The notes beneath the pieces are model-generated. The model was not told the DNA's origin and ran no database searches. It worked only from the letters and a program-made list of their open reading frames with translations. 64,000 nt of DNA from the NCBI RefSeq assembly GCF_026965535.1, contig NZ_CP114039.1, positions 7,502,001-7,566,000 on the forward strand, written 5' to 3'. The DNA is from Corallococcus sp. NCRR. Its GTDB lineage: Bacteria; Myxococcota; Myxococcia; Myxococcales; Myxococcaceae. Shown in pieces: positions 7,895 to 15,541 of this stretch. Numbering within the stretch: the stretch's first letter is position 1; each line of letters starts with the position of its first letter. The translations under genes and the position numbers were made by a program.

Positions 7895-8887
7895 ATGACC
7901 CGGAAGGAATTCCTCGCCGCGACGCTGTCGCTGATGGTTGCCCCTCCCGTGCTCGGGGCTTCGCCCAAGAAGGCGAAGAACGCGCCCGCCGTGCCTCGCC
8001 GCAAGCTGGGGCGCACCGGCCAGGAGGTGTCCTGCATCGGGCTCGGGGGCTTCCACATCGGGAAGCAGAAGGAGGAAGCGGAGAGCATCGCGCTCATCCG
8101 CGGCGCGCTGGACCAGGGCATCAACTTCCTGGACAACTGCTGGGACTACAACGACGGCAAGAGCGAGGAGCGCATGGGCAAGGCGCTGCGCGACGGCTAC
8201 CGCGCCAAGGCCTTCCTCATGACGAAGATCGACGGCCGCGACAAGAAGACCGCCGCGAAGCAGATCGACGAATCCCTCCAGCGCCTCCAGACGGACCACC
8301 TGGACCTGCTCCAGCTCCACGAAGTCATCCGCGACAGCGACCCCGACCGCGCCTTCGCCGAAGGCGGCGCCATCGAGGCGATGAAGGACGCCCAGAAGGC
8401 CGGCAAGGCGCGCTTCCTGGGCTTCACCGGCCACAAGTCCCCGGACATCCACCTGAAGATGCTGGAGACGGCGAAGAAGCACGGCTTCCGCTTCGACACC
8501 GTGCAGATGCCCCTCAACGTGATGGACGCCCACTTCAACAGCTTCGAGAAGCGCGTGCTGCCCGTGCTCGTGAAGGAGGGCATCGGCGTGCTCGCCATGA
8601 AGTCCATGGGCGACCCGTTCATCCTCGACAGCAAGACCGTCACCGCGCCCGAGTGCCTCCGCTACAACCTGTCCCTGCCCGTCAGCGTCGTCATCACCGG
8701 CATCGACTCGCAGGAGCGGCTCCAGCAGGCGCTGACCGCCGCGCGCACCTTCAAGCCCTTGAGCGAGAAGGACGTCCAGGCCCTGCTCGCCAGGACCAAG
8801 GACGCTGCCCAGGACGGCGCCTACGAGAAATACAAGACGAGCCACCACTTCGACGGGACCGTCCAGAATCCCCAATGGCTCGGCTGA
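7895..8887 (+). CDS. Aldo/keto reductase family protein, possibly exported
   Basis: NAD(P)H-dependent reductase-like TIM barrel of 330 aa. It opens with a hydrophobic, Tat-like leader (MTRKEFLAATLSLMV) that has Arg-Lys instead of Arg-Arg, so export is plausible but not certain. The reductase domain begins near residue 37 (RKLGRTGQEVSCIGLGG). NFLDNCWDYNDG carries the Asp and Tyr region, TKIDGR the Lys, and DLLQLHEV the His of the usual catalytic tetrad. ATG 7895 fits the leader; a longer upstream frame has no coding character. The substrate is unknown. It is divergent from the iron-binding lipoprotein gene. Confidence 0.88.
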   Translation: MTRKEFLAATLSLMVAPPVLGASPKKAKNAPAVPRRKLGRTGQEVSCIGLGGFHIGKQKEEAESIALIRGALDQGINFLDNCWDYNDGKSEERMGKALRDGYRAKAFLMTKIDGRDKKTAAKQIDESLQRLQTDHLDLLQLHEVIRDSDPDRAFAEGGAIEAMKDAQKAGKARFLGFTGHKSPDIHLKMLETAKKHGFRFDTVQMPLNVMDAHFNSFEKRVLPVLVKEGIGVLAMKSMGDPFILDSKTVTAPECLRYNLSLPVSVVITGIDSQERLQQALTAARTFKPLSEKDVQALLARTKDAAQDGAYEKYKTSHHFDGTVQNPQWLG

Positions 8888-8959
8888 GGCCCTCCTGACT
8901 TCCTGGCAATACACGTTAAAACCGGTAAATATGAATGCTCCCCCAACCCCGGAGCACTC

Positions 8960-10318
8960 ATGCACCGCCCCTTTCGAGCAGGCCTCGTCGCCGCAGGACT
9001 CCTGACCACCCTCTCCGGCTGTTCTCCCGAGCCGGAAGCCGCCGCCCCGGTGGAGGCGGAGGGCTACGGCCAGACGCAGCAGGGCGAGCGCTCGTATGAC
9101 CCGGGCTCGGGATGGTCGCTGTCCTGGCAAGACGACTTCACGGGCTCGGCGCTGAACACGGGCGCATGGAACGTGCTGACGAGTAACTGGGATCCGGTGA
9201 CCAACAACTGCAACTTCGGCACGGGTGAGCTGGAGTTCCCGCGCGCGCAGAACGTGGCGGTGGCCAACGGCAAGCTGATCATCTCGGCGGAGCGCACGGC
9301 GGACAACCCCACGGACTCGCGCTGCGCGGGGCAGTACCGGTCGTTCTACTCCGGCCGCATCCACACCAAGGGCAAGGTGGAGGGGCGCTACGGGAAGATC
9401 GTCGCGAGCATCAAGGTCCCGCCGGGCTACGGCATGTGGCCGGCGTTCTGGACGCTGGGCTCGAACATCCAGAGCGCGGGCTGGCCGGCCGCGGGCGAAA
9501 TCGACATCCTGGAGTGGAAGTCCACGGAGCCCACGTGGATGAAGTCCGCGCTGCACTGGCACAACGGCGGCAACGCGGACTGGGGCACGGGCGCGAGCCG
9601 TGGCGTGGACCTGTCGCAGGACTTCCACACGTATGAAGTGGAGTGGACGGCGAACACCATCGTGTTCCGCCTGGACAAGGACTTCGTGTCCACGGCGACG
9701 TTCAACCACAACGAGTCGGAGTTCCAGCAGAACCACTACCTCATCCTGAACCTGGCGCTGGGAGGCGTCTGGTACGGGAACCCGTCGCCGGCCTCCATCG
9801 ACCTGGCCTGGGGCGCGAAGAAGACGATGGAGGTGGAGTGGGTGCGCTGGTACCAGCCGGGCGGCTCGCAGTCGCTGGGGCTCACCAACGCCGGGTTCGA
9901 GCAGGGCATGACGGGCTGGACCACCTGGAGTCCGAACGGCACGGCCGCGGCGGCGTTCTCGGAGACGTACAACGGCGGGCACTCGGGCAGCTACCACCTG
10001 ACGCACTGGACGTCCGCGGCGGCCTACGAGGCGTGGACGTACCAGACGAAGACGGGCCTGGCGTCCGGCAACTACAAGCTGCGCGCCTGGTTCCGAAAGG
10101 GCGGCACGTTCGACTTCGCGCGCTTCCAGGTGAAGAACTGCGGCAGCTGCGCTCCGGCCATCACCAACCTGGGCGCCTACGGCAACTACACGCTGCTGGA
10201 GACGCCCGCCATCAACGTCACCAACGGCTACCTGGAGTTCGGCCTGCACAGCAAGTCGCCGGCCCACAACGGCTCCAACTTCATCCACATGGATGACGTG
10301 GAGCTGATCAAGCTGTAG
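8960..10318 (+). CDS. Secreted glycoside hydrolase family 16 beta-glucanase lipoprotein
   Basis: Predicted endo-beta-glucanase (laminarinase/lichenase class) of 452 aa, secreted as a lipoprotein: MHRPFRAGLVAAGLLTTLSGC gives a lipobox Cys at residue 21. The GH16 domain (about residues 48-305) contains EIDILE at 180-185, with E180 the likely nucleophile and E185 the acid/base. The last 140 residues (about 310-452) form a second beta-rich domain like a carbohydrate-binding module (LGLTNAGFEQGMTGW). GGAG lies 5 nt before ATG, and the AT-rich upstream stretch (GGTAAATATGAAT) may contain the promoter. A polysaccharide deacetylase gene is convergent with it, and together they suggest attack on fungal or prey cell-wall glycans. 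Confidence 0.92.
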   Translation: MHRPFRAGLVAAGLLTTLSGCSPEPEAAAPVEAEGYGQTQQGERSYDPGSGWSLSWQDDFTGSALNTGAWNVLTSNWDPVTNNCNFGTGELEFPRAQNVAVANGKLIISAERTADNPTDSRCAGQYRSFYSGRIHTKGKVEGRYGKIVASIKVPPGYGMWPAFWTLGSNIQSAGWPAAGEIDILEWKSTEPTWMKSALHWHNGGNADWGTGASRGVDLSQDFHTYEVEWTANTIVFRLDKDFVSTATFNHNESEFQQNHYLILNLALGGVWYGNPSPASIDLAWGAKKTMEVEWVRWYQPGGSQSLGLTNAGFEQGMTGWTTWSPNGTAAAAFSETYNGGHSGSYHLTHWTSAAAYEAWTYQTKTGLASGNYKLRAWFRKGGTFDFARFQVKNCGSCAPAITNLGAYGNYTLLETPAINVTNGYLEFGLHSKSPAHNGSNFIHMDDVELIKL

Positions 10319-10333
10319 CCACGGCTGTCTTCA

Positions 10334-10365
10334 CGCGCGCGCCGGAGCGGACACCGGCGCGCGCG
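10334..10365. terminator. Bidirectional GC hairpin between convergent genes
   Basis: Twelve-base arms CGCGCGCGCCGG (10334-10345) and its exact complement (10354-10365) flank an 8-nt loop. It lies between the stop codons of the GH16 and deacetylase genes. There is no clear T run, so it may act as a roadblock or a weak intrinsic terminator for both. Confidence 0.65.
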
Positions 10366-10377
10366 GTGGCTTGGCGA

Positions 10378-11586
10378 CTACGGCACCAGGACGAAGTCGT
10401 CCACGTACAGCGTGCCCTGATCCGACCCGGAGTCATCCATCACGTAGAAGTCATCCACCGTGCCGGACGTCGCGCCCAGGGCGCTCAGCGGGATGGAGAC
10501 CTTCTGCCAGGTGCCCGCCGCGATGGGGTGCCCCAGCGCCGTCTCCAGGTTCATGCTGCCCAGCGGCGTGCCGCCGTTGTAGAGCGCCAGCCGCACCTGC
10601 TGCCCGCCCGTCGTGCCTCCGTGTACCCAGAGGTCCACGGACTGGTACTGCGACAGGTCCAGCCCCGTGTGATGGAACATCAGCGCCTCCCAGTAGTCCG
10701 GCTCGAAGCTCACCGCCGTGGAGCCGGAGTGCACCGTGACGGCCTGGTCCAGGTCGTGCGTCGCCCAGCTCCAGTCCTGGAAGCCGCTGCCCATGGCGTC
10801 GTCGTAGACAACCGTGCCCACCGACGGCGGCGCCTCCGTGAGGCCGTCCGTCAGCGCCAGCCCCTGCTCCACCGTCACGGTGCGGATGCCCGTGGTCTGC
10901 ACGTAGTTGAGGATGTTGGTGAAGTTCGTCGTCTTGTACTGCGTCTCGCGCGTGGGCGTGCCGCTGGTGAACTCGTGGAAGAGGATGATGAGCCAGCTCT
11001 TCTCCGCGATGGCCTGGTTGATCCACCCCTTCACCTGCGCCACCGTCACCGCGCTCGACACGTCGTTGGCGCGCAGCTCGTAGACGACCGTGTCGCGGTA
11101 GTTGCGGCCCGCGTTGATGGTGCGGTGGCTGGCGTACTCCGCCTTCATCGCCGTCATCACCGTCGCGTTGTACGCGCCGTAGGGTGACGCGAAGTCCTTG
11201 CCGCACATCGCCCCCACGTTTGTCTGCAGCCACGTGCGCGAGTCCTGCAACTCCGACGTCAACTGCGCGGGCGTCAGCGACGTGAGGTCCGCGTGCGTGC
11301 GCGTGTGGCTGGCGATCTCATTGCCCTCCGCCTTGAGCGTCTGCACCTGCGCGAGGCTCATGTAGCCGCCCCAGCCCTGCGCGATGGCGTCCGTGACCAG
11401 GTAGTACGTCGCGGGGATGTTGCGCGACTTCAGCGCCGGCCGCGCCAGCGTGTACTGCGTGCTCCAACCGTCATCCAACGTGATGGAGATCATCCCTTCC
11501 GCGAACGGCGACGCGGCAAGGGCGGGGGAAGTGCAAAGCAGCGCCGCGGCGCAGAGCGCGCGGGAGGTCCAATTCATCCAGGTCAT
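10378..11586 (-). CDS. Secreted polysaccharide deacetylase (CE4/NodB) with C-terminal beta domain
   Basis: Predicted zinc-dependent N- or O-deacetylase of 402 aa with a Sec signal peptide (MTWMNWTSRALCAAALLCTS, cleavage near ALA-AS at residues 23-26). The NodB domain (about 30-250) has the Asp pair in TLDDGW (38-39) and the metal-binding SHTRTH (H94, H98). The usual RxPY segment is replaced by SPYGAYN. Residues from about 265 to 402 look like a carbohydrate-binding jelly-roll domain (VRLALYNGG, VDDFVLVP). The start at ATG 11586 has AGAGGGG upstream. Likely substrates are chitin, xylan or peptidoglycan. It is convergent with the GH16 gene. Confidence 0.9.
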   Translation of the reverse strand: MTWMNWTSRALCAAALLCTSPALAASPFAEGMISITLDDGWSTQYTLARPALKSRNIPATYYLVTDAIAQGWGGYMSLAQVQTLKAEGNEIASHTRTHADLTSLTPAQLTSELQDSRTWLQTNVGAMCGKDFASPYGAYNATVMTAMKAEYASHRTINAGRNYRDTVVYELRANDVSSAVTVAQVKGWINQAIAEKSWLIILFHEFTSGTPTRETQYKTTNFTNILNYVQTTGIRTVTVEQGLALTDGLTEAPPSVGTVVYDDAMGSGFQDWSWATHDLDQAVTVHSGSTAVSFEPDYWEALMFHHTGLDLSQYQSVDLWVHGGTTGGQQVRLALYNGGTPLGSMNLETALGHPIAAGTWQKVSIPLSALGATSGTVDDFYVMDDSGSDQGTLYVDDFVLVP

Positions 11587-11688
11587 GTCCGGGTATCCCC
11601 TCTGTGAGGAGTTCCCAGGATAAGCGAAACCCAGACAGCGCTTCCCGGACGCCCGCCCATGACGCGCGTGCTAGAAGTCGGCCCGCCC

Positions 11689-12558
11689 ATGAGTCTCTTC
11701 CGCCTCCCCTCCCTGCTGTGCGTGGTGCTCGCGCTCGCGGTGGGCTGCCAGCGTCCCGCGCCCCCTACTCCGGAAGCCCAGGCGCGGCGGATCGTCTCGC
11801 TGTCGCCCTCCGTCACGGAGACGCTGTTCGCCCTGGGCGCGGGCTCGGAGCTCGTGGGCGTGTCCGACTTCACCGTCCTGCCCCCGGGTACGCCCGCGCT
11901 GCCGAAGGTGGGCACCACGTTCGCGCCGAACTTCGAGACCATCGCGAAGCTCAAGCCCACGCTGCTCGTGGATCAGCAGGTGAAGCAGGCCCCCGCGGAG
12001 TCGCTCTCCGCGCTCGCGCCGCTGAAGGTGCTGCCCTGGACGTCGCTCCAGGAGGTGGTCGACAGCGTGAAGGAGCTGGGCCGGCTGAGCGGCCGCGAGC
12101 CCCAGGCCACCGCGCTCGCGGAGAAGCTGCACCAGACGCTGTCGCGCCCCGCGCCGAAGGATGCCCCCCGCGTGCTGCTGGTGCTGGGCGACACGGCGGG
12201 CACGCTGTCGGAGGTCTGGTACATGAAGCGCGCGTCGCTGCACGGCGCGGCGCTGGAGGCGGCGGGGGCTCGCAACGCCGTCGCGGAGGCCGTCACCGGG
12301 CCTCCCAACCTGTCGCTGGAGGGCGTCATCGCGTTGGATCCGGACGCGGTGCTGGTGCTGATCAGCGCACCGTCCCTGGACGCCGCGGGGCAGGCGCGGG
12401 TCCTGGCCCCATGGAAGCAGCTCACCGGCCTGCGCGCGGCGCGGGAGGACCGGGTGCGGCTGGTCATCGGGCCCGACGTGCAGTCCACCGGGCCCGCCAT
12501 CCTCGATGTCGTCGAGCGGCTCCGCGCCGCCCTGGGCACCCTGCCCTCCACGCGATGA
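11689..12558 (+). CDS. Periplasmic metal-chelate-binding lipoprotein of an ABC importer (BtuF/FecB-like)
   Basis: Class III solute-binding protein of 289 aa with a lipoprotein signal (LLCVVLALAVGCQ). The mature protein starts with RRIVSLSPSVTETLFALGAGSELVGVS, characteristic of BtuF-like helical-backbone metal receptors, and continues with KVGTTFAPNFETIAKLKPTL. I prefer ATG 11689, just before the signal peptide, over ATG 11659; both have weak ribosome sites. Its stop overlaps the next start by 4 nt (ATGA). The unit could import cobalamin, another corrinoid, haem or a ferric siderophore. I found no cobalamin riboswitch upstream, so the substrate stays open. Confidence 0.85.
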   Translation: MSLFRLPSLLCVVLALAVGCQRPAPPTPEAQARRIVSLSPSVTETLFALGAGSELVGVSDFTVLPPGTPALPKVGTTFAPNFETIAKLKPTLLVDQQVKQAPAESLSALAPLKVLPWTSLQEVVDSVKELGRLSGREPQATALAEKLHQTLSRPAPKDAPRVLLVLGDTAGTLSEVWYMKRASLHGAALEAAGARNAVAEAVTGPPNLSLEGVIALDPDAVLVLISAPSLDAAGQARVLAPWKQLTGLRAAREDRVRLVIGPDVQSTGPAILDVVERLRAALGTLPSTR

Positions 12559-13349
12559 CGGCCGGGCTGACGCTGGACGCGGTGACGGTGCGGGCGCGGG
12601 GGCGGACGCTGCTGGACAGCGTGTCCCTGCGCGTGGCCCCCGGTGAGTTCGTGGCCATCGTCGGGCCCAACGGCGCGGGCAAGTCCACGCTCCTGCGCGT
12701 GGCGCTGGGCCTGCTGCGTCCGGATGCCGGGCACGCGTTCATGGACGGGGAGGACGTGTCGGGCCTCGCCCCCCGGGAGCGCGCGGCGCGGCTCGCGTGG
12801 CTGCCCCAGCGGCTGGAGGCGGCGGAGCCCATCACCGCGCTGGAGCAGGTCGTCTCCGCGCGCTACCGCTTCCCCGAATCCCGCCGGGCCTCCGAGGCAG
12901 CCGCGCACCAGGCACTGGCGGAAGCAGGCGCGCAGTCCTTCGCCCTGCGCCCCATCACGGAGCTGTCCGGCGGCGAGCGGCAGCGTGTGGCGGTCGCGGG
13001 GCTGCTCGCGCAGGAGACCCCGCTGGTGCTGCTGGACGAGCCCGCCAACTTCCTGGACCCCGCGCAGCAATTGGAGCTGTACGCGCGCATGGGCCACCTC
13101 TGGCGCGCGGGACGCGGCATCCTCTGCGTCACCCACGACGTCAACGTGCTCTCCCACGCGCAGGCCCCGGGCACGCGCGCTCCCCGCGTCGTGGGCCTGT
13201 CCCAGGGCCGCGTGGCCTTCGAGCGAAGCCTCGACGCCGCCGATCTGGGCGACCAGCTGGGCGAGCTGTTCGGCGTGCGCATGCACGGGATGATCGTGGA
13301 AGGCCACCGCGTCTTCGTGGGCCTGCCCCGGAGCGGAGGTGCTCCGTGA
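12555..13349 (+). CDS. ABC transporter ATP-binding protein (BtuD/FecE-like)
   Basis: ATPase of 264 aa with Walker A GPNGAGKST (about residue 37), signature LSGGERQR (about 139) and Walker B LVLLDEP (about 160). The overall pattern (LLRPDAGHAFMDGEDVSGL) is that of the FecCDE/BtuCD class. It overlaps the upstream binding-protein gene by 4 nt (ATGA) and the downstream permease gene by 4 nt (GTGA), so the three subunits are translationally coupled. Confidence 0.9.
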   Translation: MTAGLTLDAVTVRARGRTLLDSVSLRVAPGEFVAIVGPNGAGKSTLLRVALGLLRPDAGHAFMDGEDVSGLAPRERAARLAWLPQRLEAAEPITALEQVVSARYRFPESRRASEAAAHQALAEAGAQSFALRPITELSGGERQRVAVAGLLAQETPLVLLDEPANFLDPAQQLELYARMGHLWRAGRGILCVTHDVNVLSHAQAPGTRAPRVVGLSQGRVAFERSLDAADLGDQLGELFGVRMHGMIVEGHRVFVGLPRSGGAP

Positions 13350-14287
13350 AGGTGAAGGCCTGGATCCTCGTGGCGGTCTGCGCGGCCGCGTGCGCGGTGG
13401 CGCCGTTCATCGGCCCGGGGCTCTCTCCGGACTCGTCGGACTTCGTCTTCTGGCAGTTGCGCGTGCCCCGCACGCTGATGGCCATGCTGGTGGGCGGCAC
13501 GCTGTCGCTGGTGGGCGCGGTGTACCAGTCCCTCTTCGCCAACCCGCTCGCCGCGCCCAGCACCGTGGGCACCACCGCGGGGGCGACCCTGGGCGCGCTG
13601 GTGGCCATCATCCTGGGCGCGCGGCTGGCGCCGGAGGGCCGGCCGCTCGTCACCGCCGCGGCCTTCGTCGGGGCGCTGGGCGTCAGCCTGGTGGTGGCCG
13701 CCATCGCCGCGGGCCGCCGCGTGCGGATGAACGACGTGGTGCTCGCGGGCATCGCCTGCTCCATGGCGGCGGGCGCCATCTCCACCGGACTGCAGTTCAC
13801 CGCGGACTCCGCCGAGCTCATGGCCGCCATGCGCTGGTCCCTGGGCCACCTGCCGCAGGTGGGCTACTCCGGCGTGCTGCTGCTCACCCCGTTCGCGGCC
13901 GTCACCGTGGTGGGGCTGCTTGCCCTCACCCGCGCGCTGGAGGTCTTCATCGCGGGCGAGGAACACGCCGAGTCCCAGGGCGTCCCCGTCCGCCGCGTCC
14001 GCACGGTGGCCATTGGACTGGGGGCGCTGGGCGTCGCCGCCTGCGTCGCGTGGTGCGGCCCCATCGCCTTCGTGGAGCTCATCGTCCCGCACCTGGTGCG
14101 CCGGACGCTCGGTGTGAGTCGCCGGGTGCTGCTGCCCGGGTCCGTGGTGGTGGGGGCCGCGTTCCTCGCGTTGTGCGATGCGTCGGCGCGGATGATCCTC
14201 CCCGGGCGTGAATTGCCCGTGGGAGTGGTGACGGCCGCCCTGGGCGCGCCCCTGCTCGTCTCCCTGCTCGCGCGCGCACGCTCCTGA
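13346..14287 (+). CDS. FecCD/BtuC-family ABC transporter permease
   Basis: Inner-membrane permease of 313 aa with about nine to ten hydrophobic segments. GTG 13346 is preceded at 6 nt by GGAGG and overlaps the ATPase stop (GTGA). Family features include RVPRTLMAMLVGGTLSLVGAVYQSLFANPLAAPSTVG near the N-terminus and CGPIAFVELIVPHLVR near the C-terminus; the latter is the conserved region that contacts the ATPase. The protein is slightly shorter than typical FecCD permeases (about 330 aa) but appears complete. It closes the binding protein-ATPase-permease operon. Confidence 0.9.
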   Translation: MKVKAWILVAVCAAACAVAPFIGPGLSPDSSDFVFWQLRVPRTLMAMLVGGTLSLVGAVYQSLFANPLAAPSTVGTTAGATLGALVAIILGARLAPEGRPLVTAAAFVGALGVSLVVAAIAAGRRVRMNDVVLAGIACSMAAGAISTGLQFTADSAELMAAMRWSLGHLPQVGYSGVLLLTPFAAVTVVGLLALTRALEVFIAGEEHAESQGVPVRRVRTVAIGLGALGVAACVAWCGPIAFVELIVPHLVRRTLGVSRRVLLPGSVVVGAAFLALCDASARMILPGRELPVGVVTAALGAPLLVSLLARARS

Positions 14288-14408
14288 AGCGCCCTGCCGG
14301 CCCCGGCCTTCAGGACGGGGGATCACGAGGCGAGTTCAGGTATATTCCGCGCCGCGTGGGGCCCCCGGCTGGGACGTGCCCCCTGGAACTTCACGAAAGG
14401 CTTTGGGC

Positions 14409-15248
14409 ATGAAGCGACTGGGTAGCGTGGGTTTGATGCTGGGTGTGCTGACCCTGGGCGGTTCCTTCGGCTGCGCGGATGAGAAGGAAGAGAAGGCCAA
14501 GGAGCACCGGGTCAAGGGCACCAACTTCCTCGCCGACAAGAACTACGCGGAGGCGGTGAAGGAGTACGAGGAGTCGCTGAAGATCGACCCGACCCAGGAG
14601 AAGGTCTGGGAGAAGAAGGCCTTCGCGCACATGCAGGCGGGCCAGACGGACCAGGCCGCGCAGGCCGCGCTGAAGCTGGTGGACTTCGCGAAGACGCCCC
14701 AGGACAAGGCCGAGGCCTACCGCAACGTCGCGGCGATGTACGCGAAGAACGGCCCGCTGGAGAAGGCGGAGCAGTACTTCCAGGAGTGCCTGAAGATCAA
14801 CCCGAAGGACACCGACGCGCTCAGCTGGATCGCGGAGGTGCACTCGCAGCGCGGTGGCGCCCGCTCCATGTCCGCGCCCGCGAACCCCGCGGAGCTGGAC
14901 CTGGCGCTGAAGACCTATGATCAGGTCATCGCCATCAACCCGGACTCGGCCAACACGTACCTGAACAAGCGCATCGTGATGTTCAAGTACATCGAGCACG
15001 AGAAGGCGCTGCAGCAGGCCGCGGAGCAGGAGGCCATCGAGGCCGCCACGCCGCCCAAGCCGGAGAAGGGCAAGAAGGCCGTCGTGGATCCGGCCGCCGC
15101 GGAGCGCGTCGCCGCCGCCAAGGCCAGCGCCGCCGCTCACGCCAAGCGGATTGAAGAGCTGACGGCCCAGGCCAACGAGGCGACCAAGCAGTTCGGCGAG
15201 GCGACCAAGCGCGCCAAGGCCGCGCAGGCCTCCGGCGCCACCAAGTAG
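14409..15248 (+). CDS. TPR-repeat lipoprotein
   Basis: Protein of 279 aa with a signal peptide ending in a likely lipobox (TLGGSFGCADEK, Cys near residue 26). It has three to four tetratricopeptide-like units (about residues 38-175: FLADKNYAEAVKEYEESLKI and GPLEKAEQYFQECLKINP). The last 90 residues are Ala/Lys/Glu-rich and probably a helix or coiled coil. ATG 14409 has AAAGG 8 nt upstream and begins exactly at the signal peptide, so I reject the GTG at 14376. TATATTCC at 14341 could be part of its -10 element. TPR lipoproteins of this kind are often scaffolds; the partner is unknown. Confidence 0.82.
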   Translation: MKRLGSVGLMLGVLTLGGSFGCADEKEEKAKEHRVKGTNFLADKNYAEAVKEYEESLKIDPTQEKVWEKKAFAHMQAGQTDQAAQAALKLVDFAKTPQDKAEAYRNVAAMYAKNGPLEKAEQYFQECLKINPKDTDALSWIAEVHSQRGGARSMSAPANPAELDLALKTYDQVIAINPDSANTYLNKRIVMFKYIEHEKALQQAAEQEAIEAATPPKPEKGKKAVVDPAAAERVAAAKASAAAHAKRIEELTAQANEATKQFGEATKRAKAAQASGATK

Positions 15249-15269
15249 TCCGGGCGGAGGGGACGGGGC

Positions 15270-15488
15270 CTAACGCCGGCCTCGTCCTCCCCCGAAGAGG
15301 GCCAGCAGCACGCCGCCCACCAGCGCGGCGCCACCGCCCGCGACGTAGAGCGTGGTCTGCTCGGTGTTACGGCCGGTGATGAGCTCCGTGGCGCGCTCCG
15401 TGAGCGAGTCCCGCGCCTTGAGCCCGGTGAACAGCAGCACTGCGCCCGCCACCGCGAGCATCAACCCCACGATTCGCACAGCACCCAC
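15270..15488 (-). CDS. Small two-helix membrane protein (DUF3185-like)
   Basis: A 72-aa protein with two hydrophobic segments (IVGLMLAVAGAVLLFTGL and LYVAGGGAALVGGVLLALF) separated by a polar stretch. It resembles the DUF3185 family of short inner-membrane proteins, whose function is not known. It lies on the same strand as rnr but downstream of it, 53 nt from the rnr start-distal end, and convergent with the TPR lipoprotein gene. Confidence 0.78.
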   Translation of the reverse strand: MGAVRIVGLMLAVAGAVLLFTGLKARDSLTERATELITGRNTEQTTLYVAGGGAALVGGVLLALFGGGRGRR

Positions 15489-15541
15489 ACGGCCTCCTTG
15501 AGTGAAACGGCGGCGCGCGGCCGGAAGGTCCGGCCCCGCGT

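Noticed and set aside
11587..11688. Cobalamin riboswitch before the BtuF-like gene
   Set aside because: No B12-box-like conserved sequence is visible, and the gap is too short for the aptamer.
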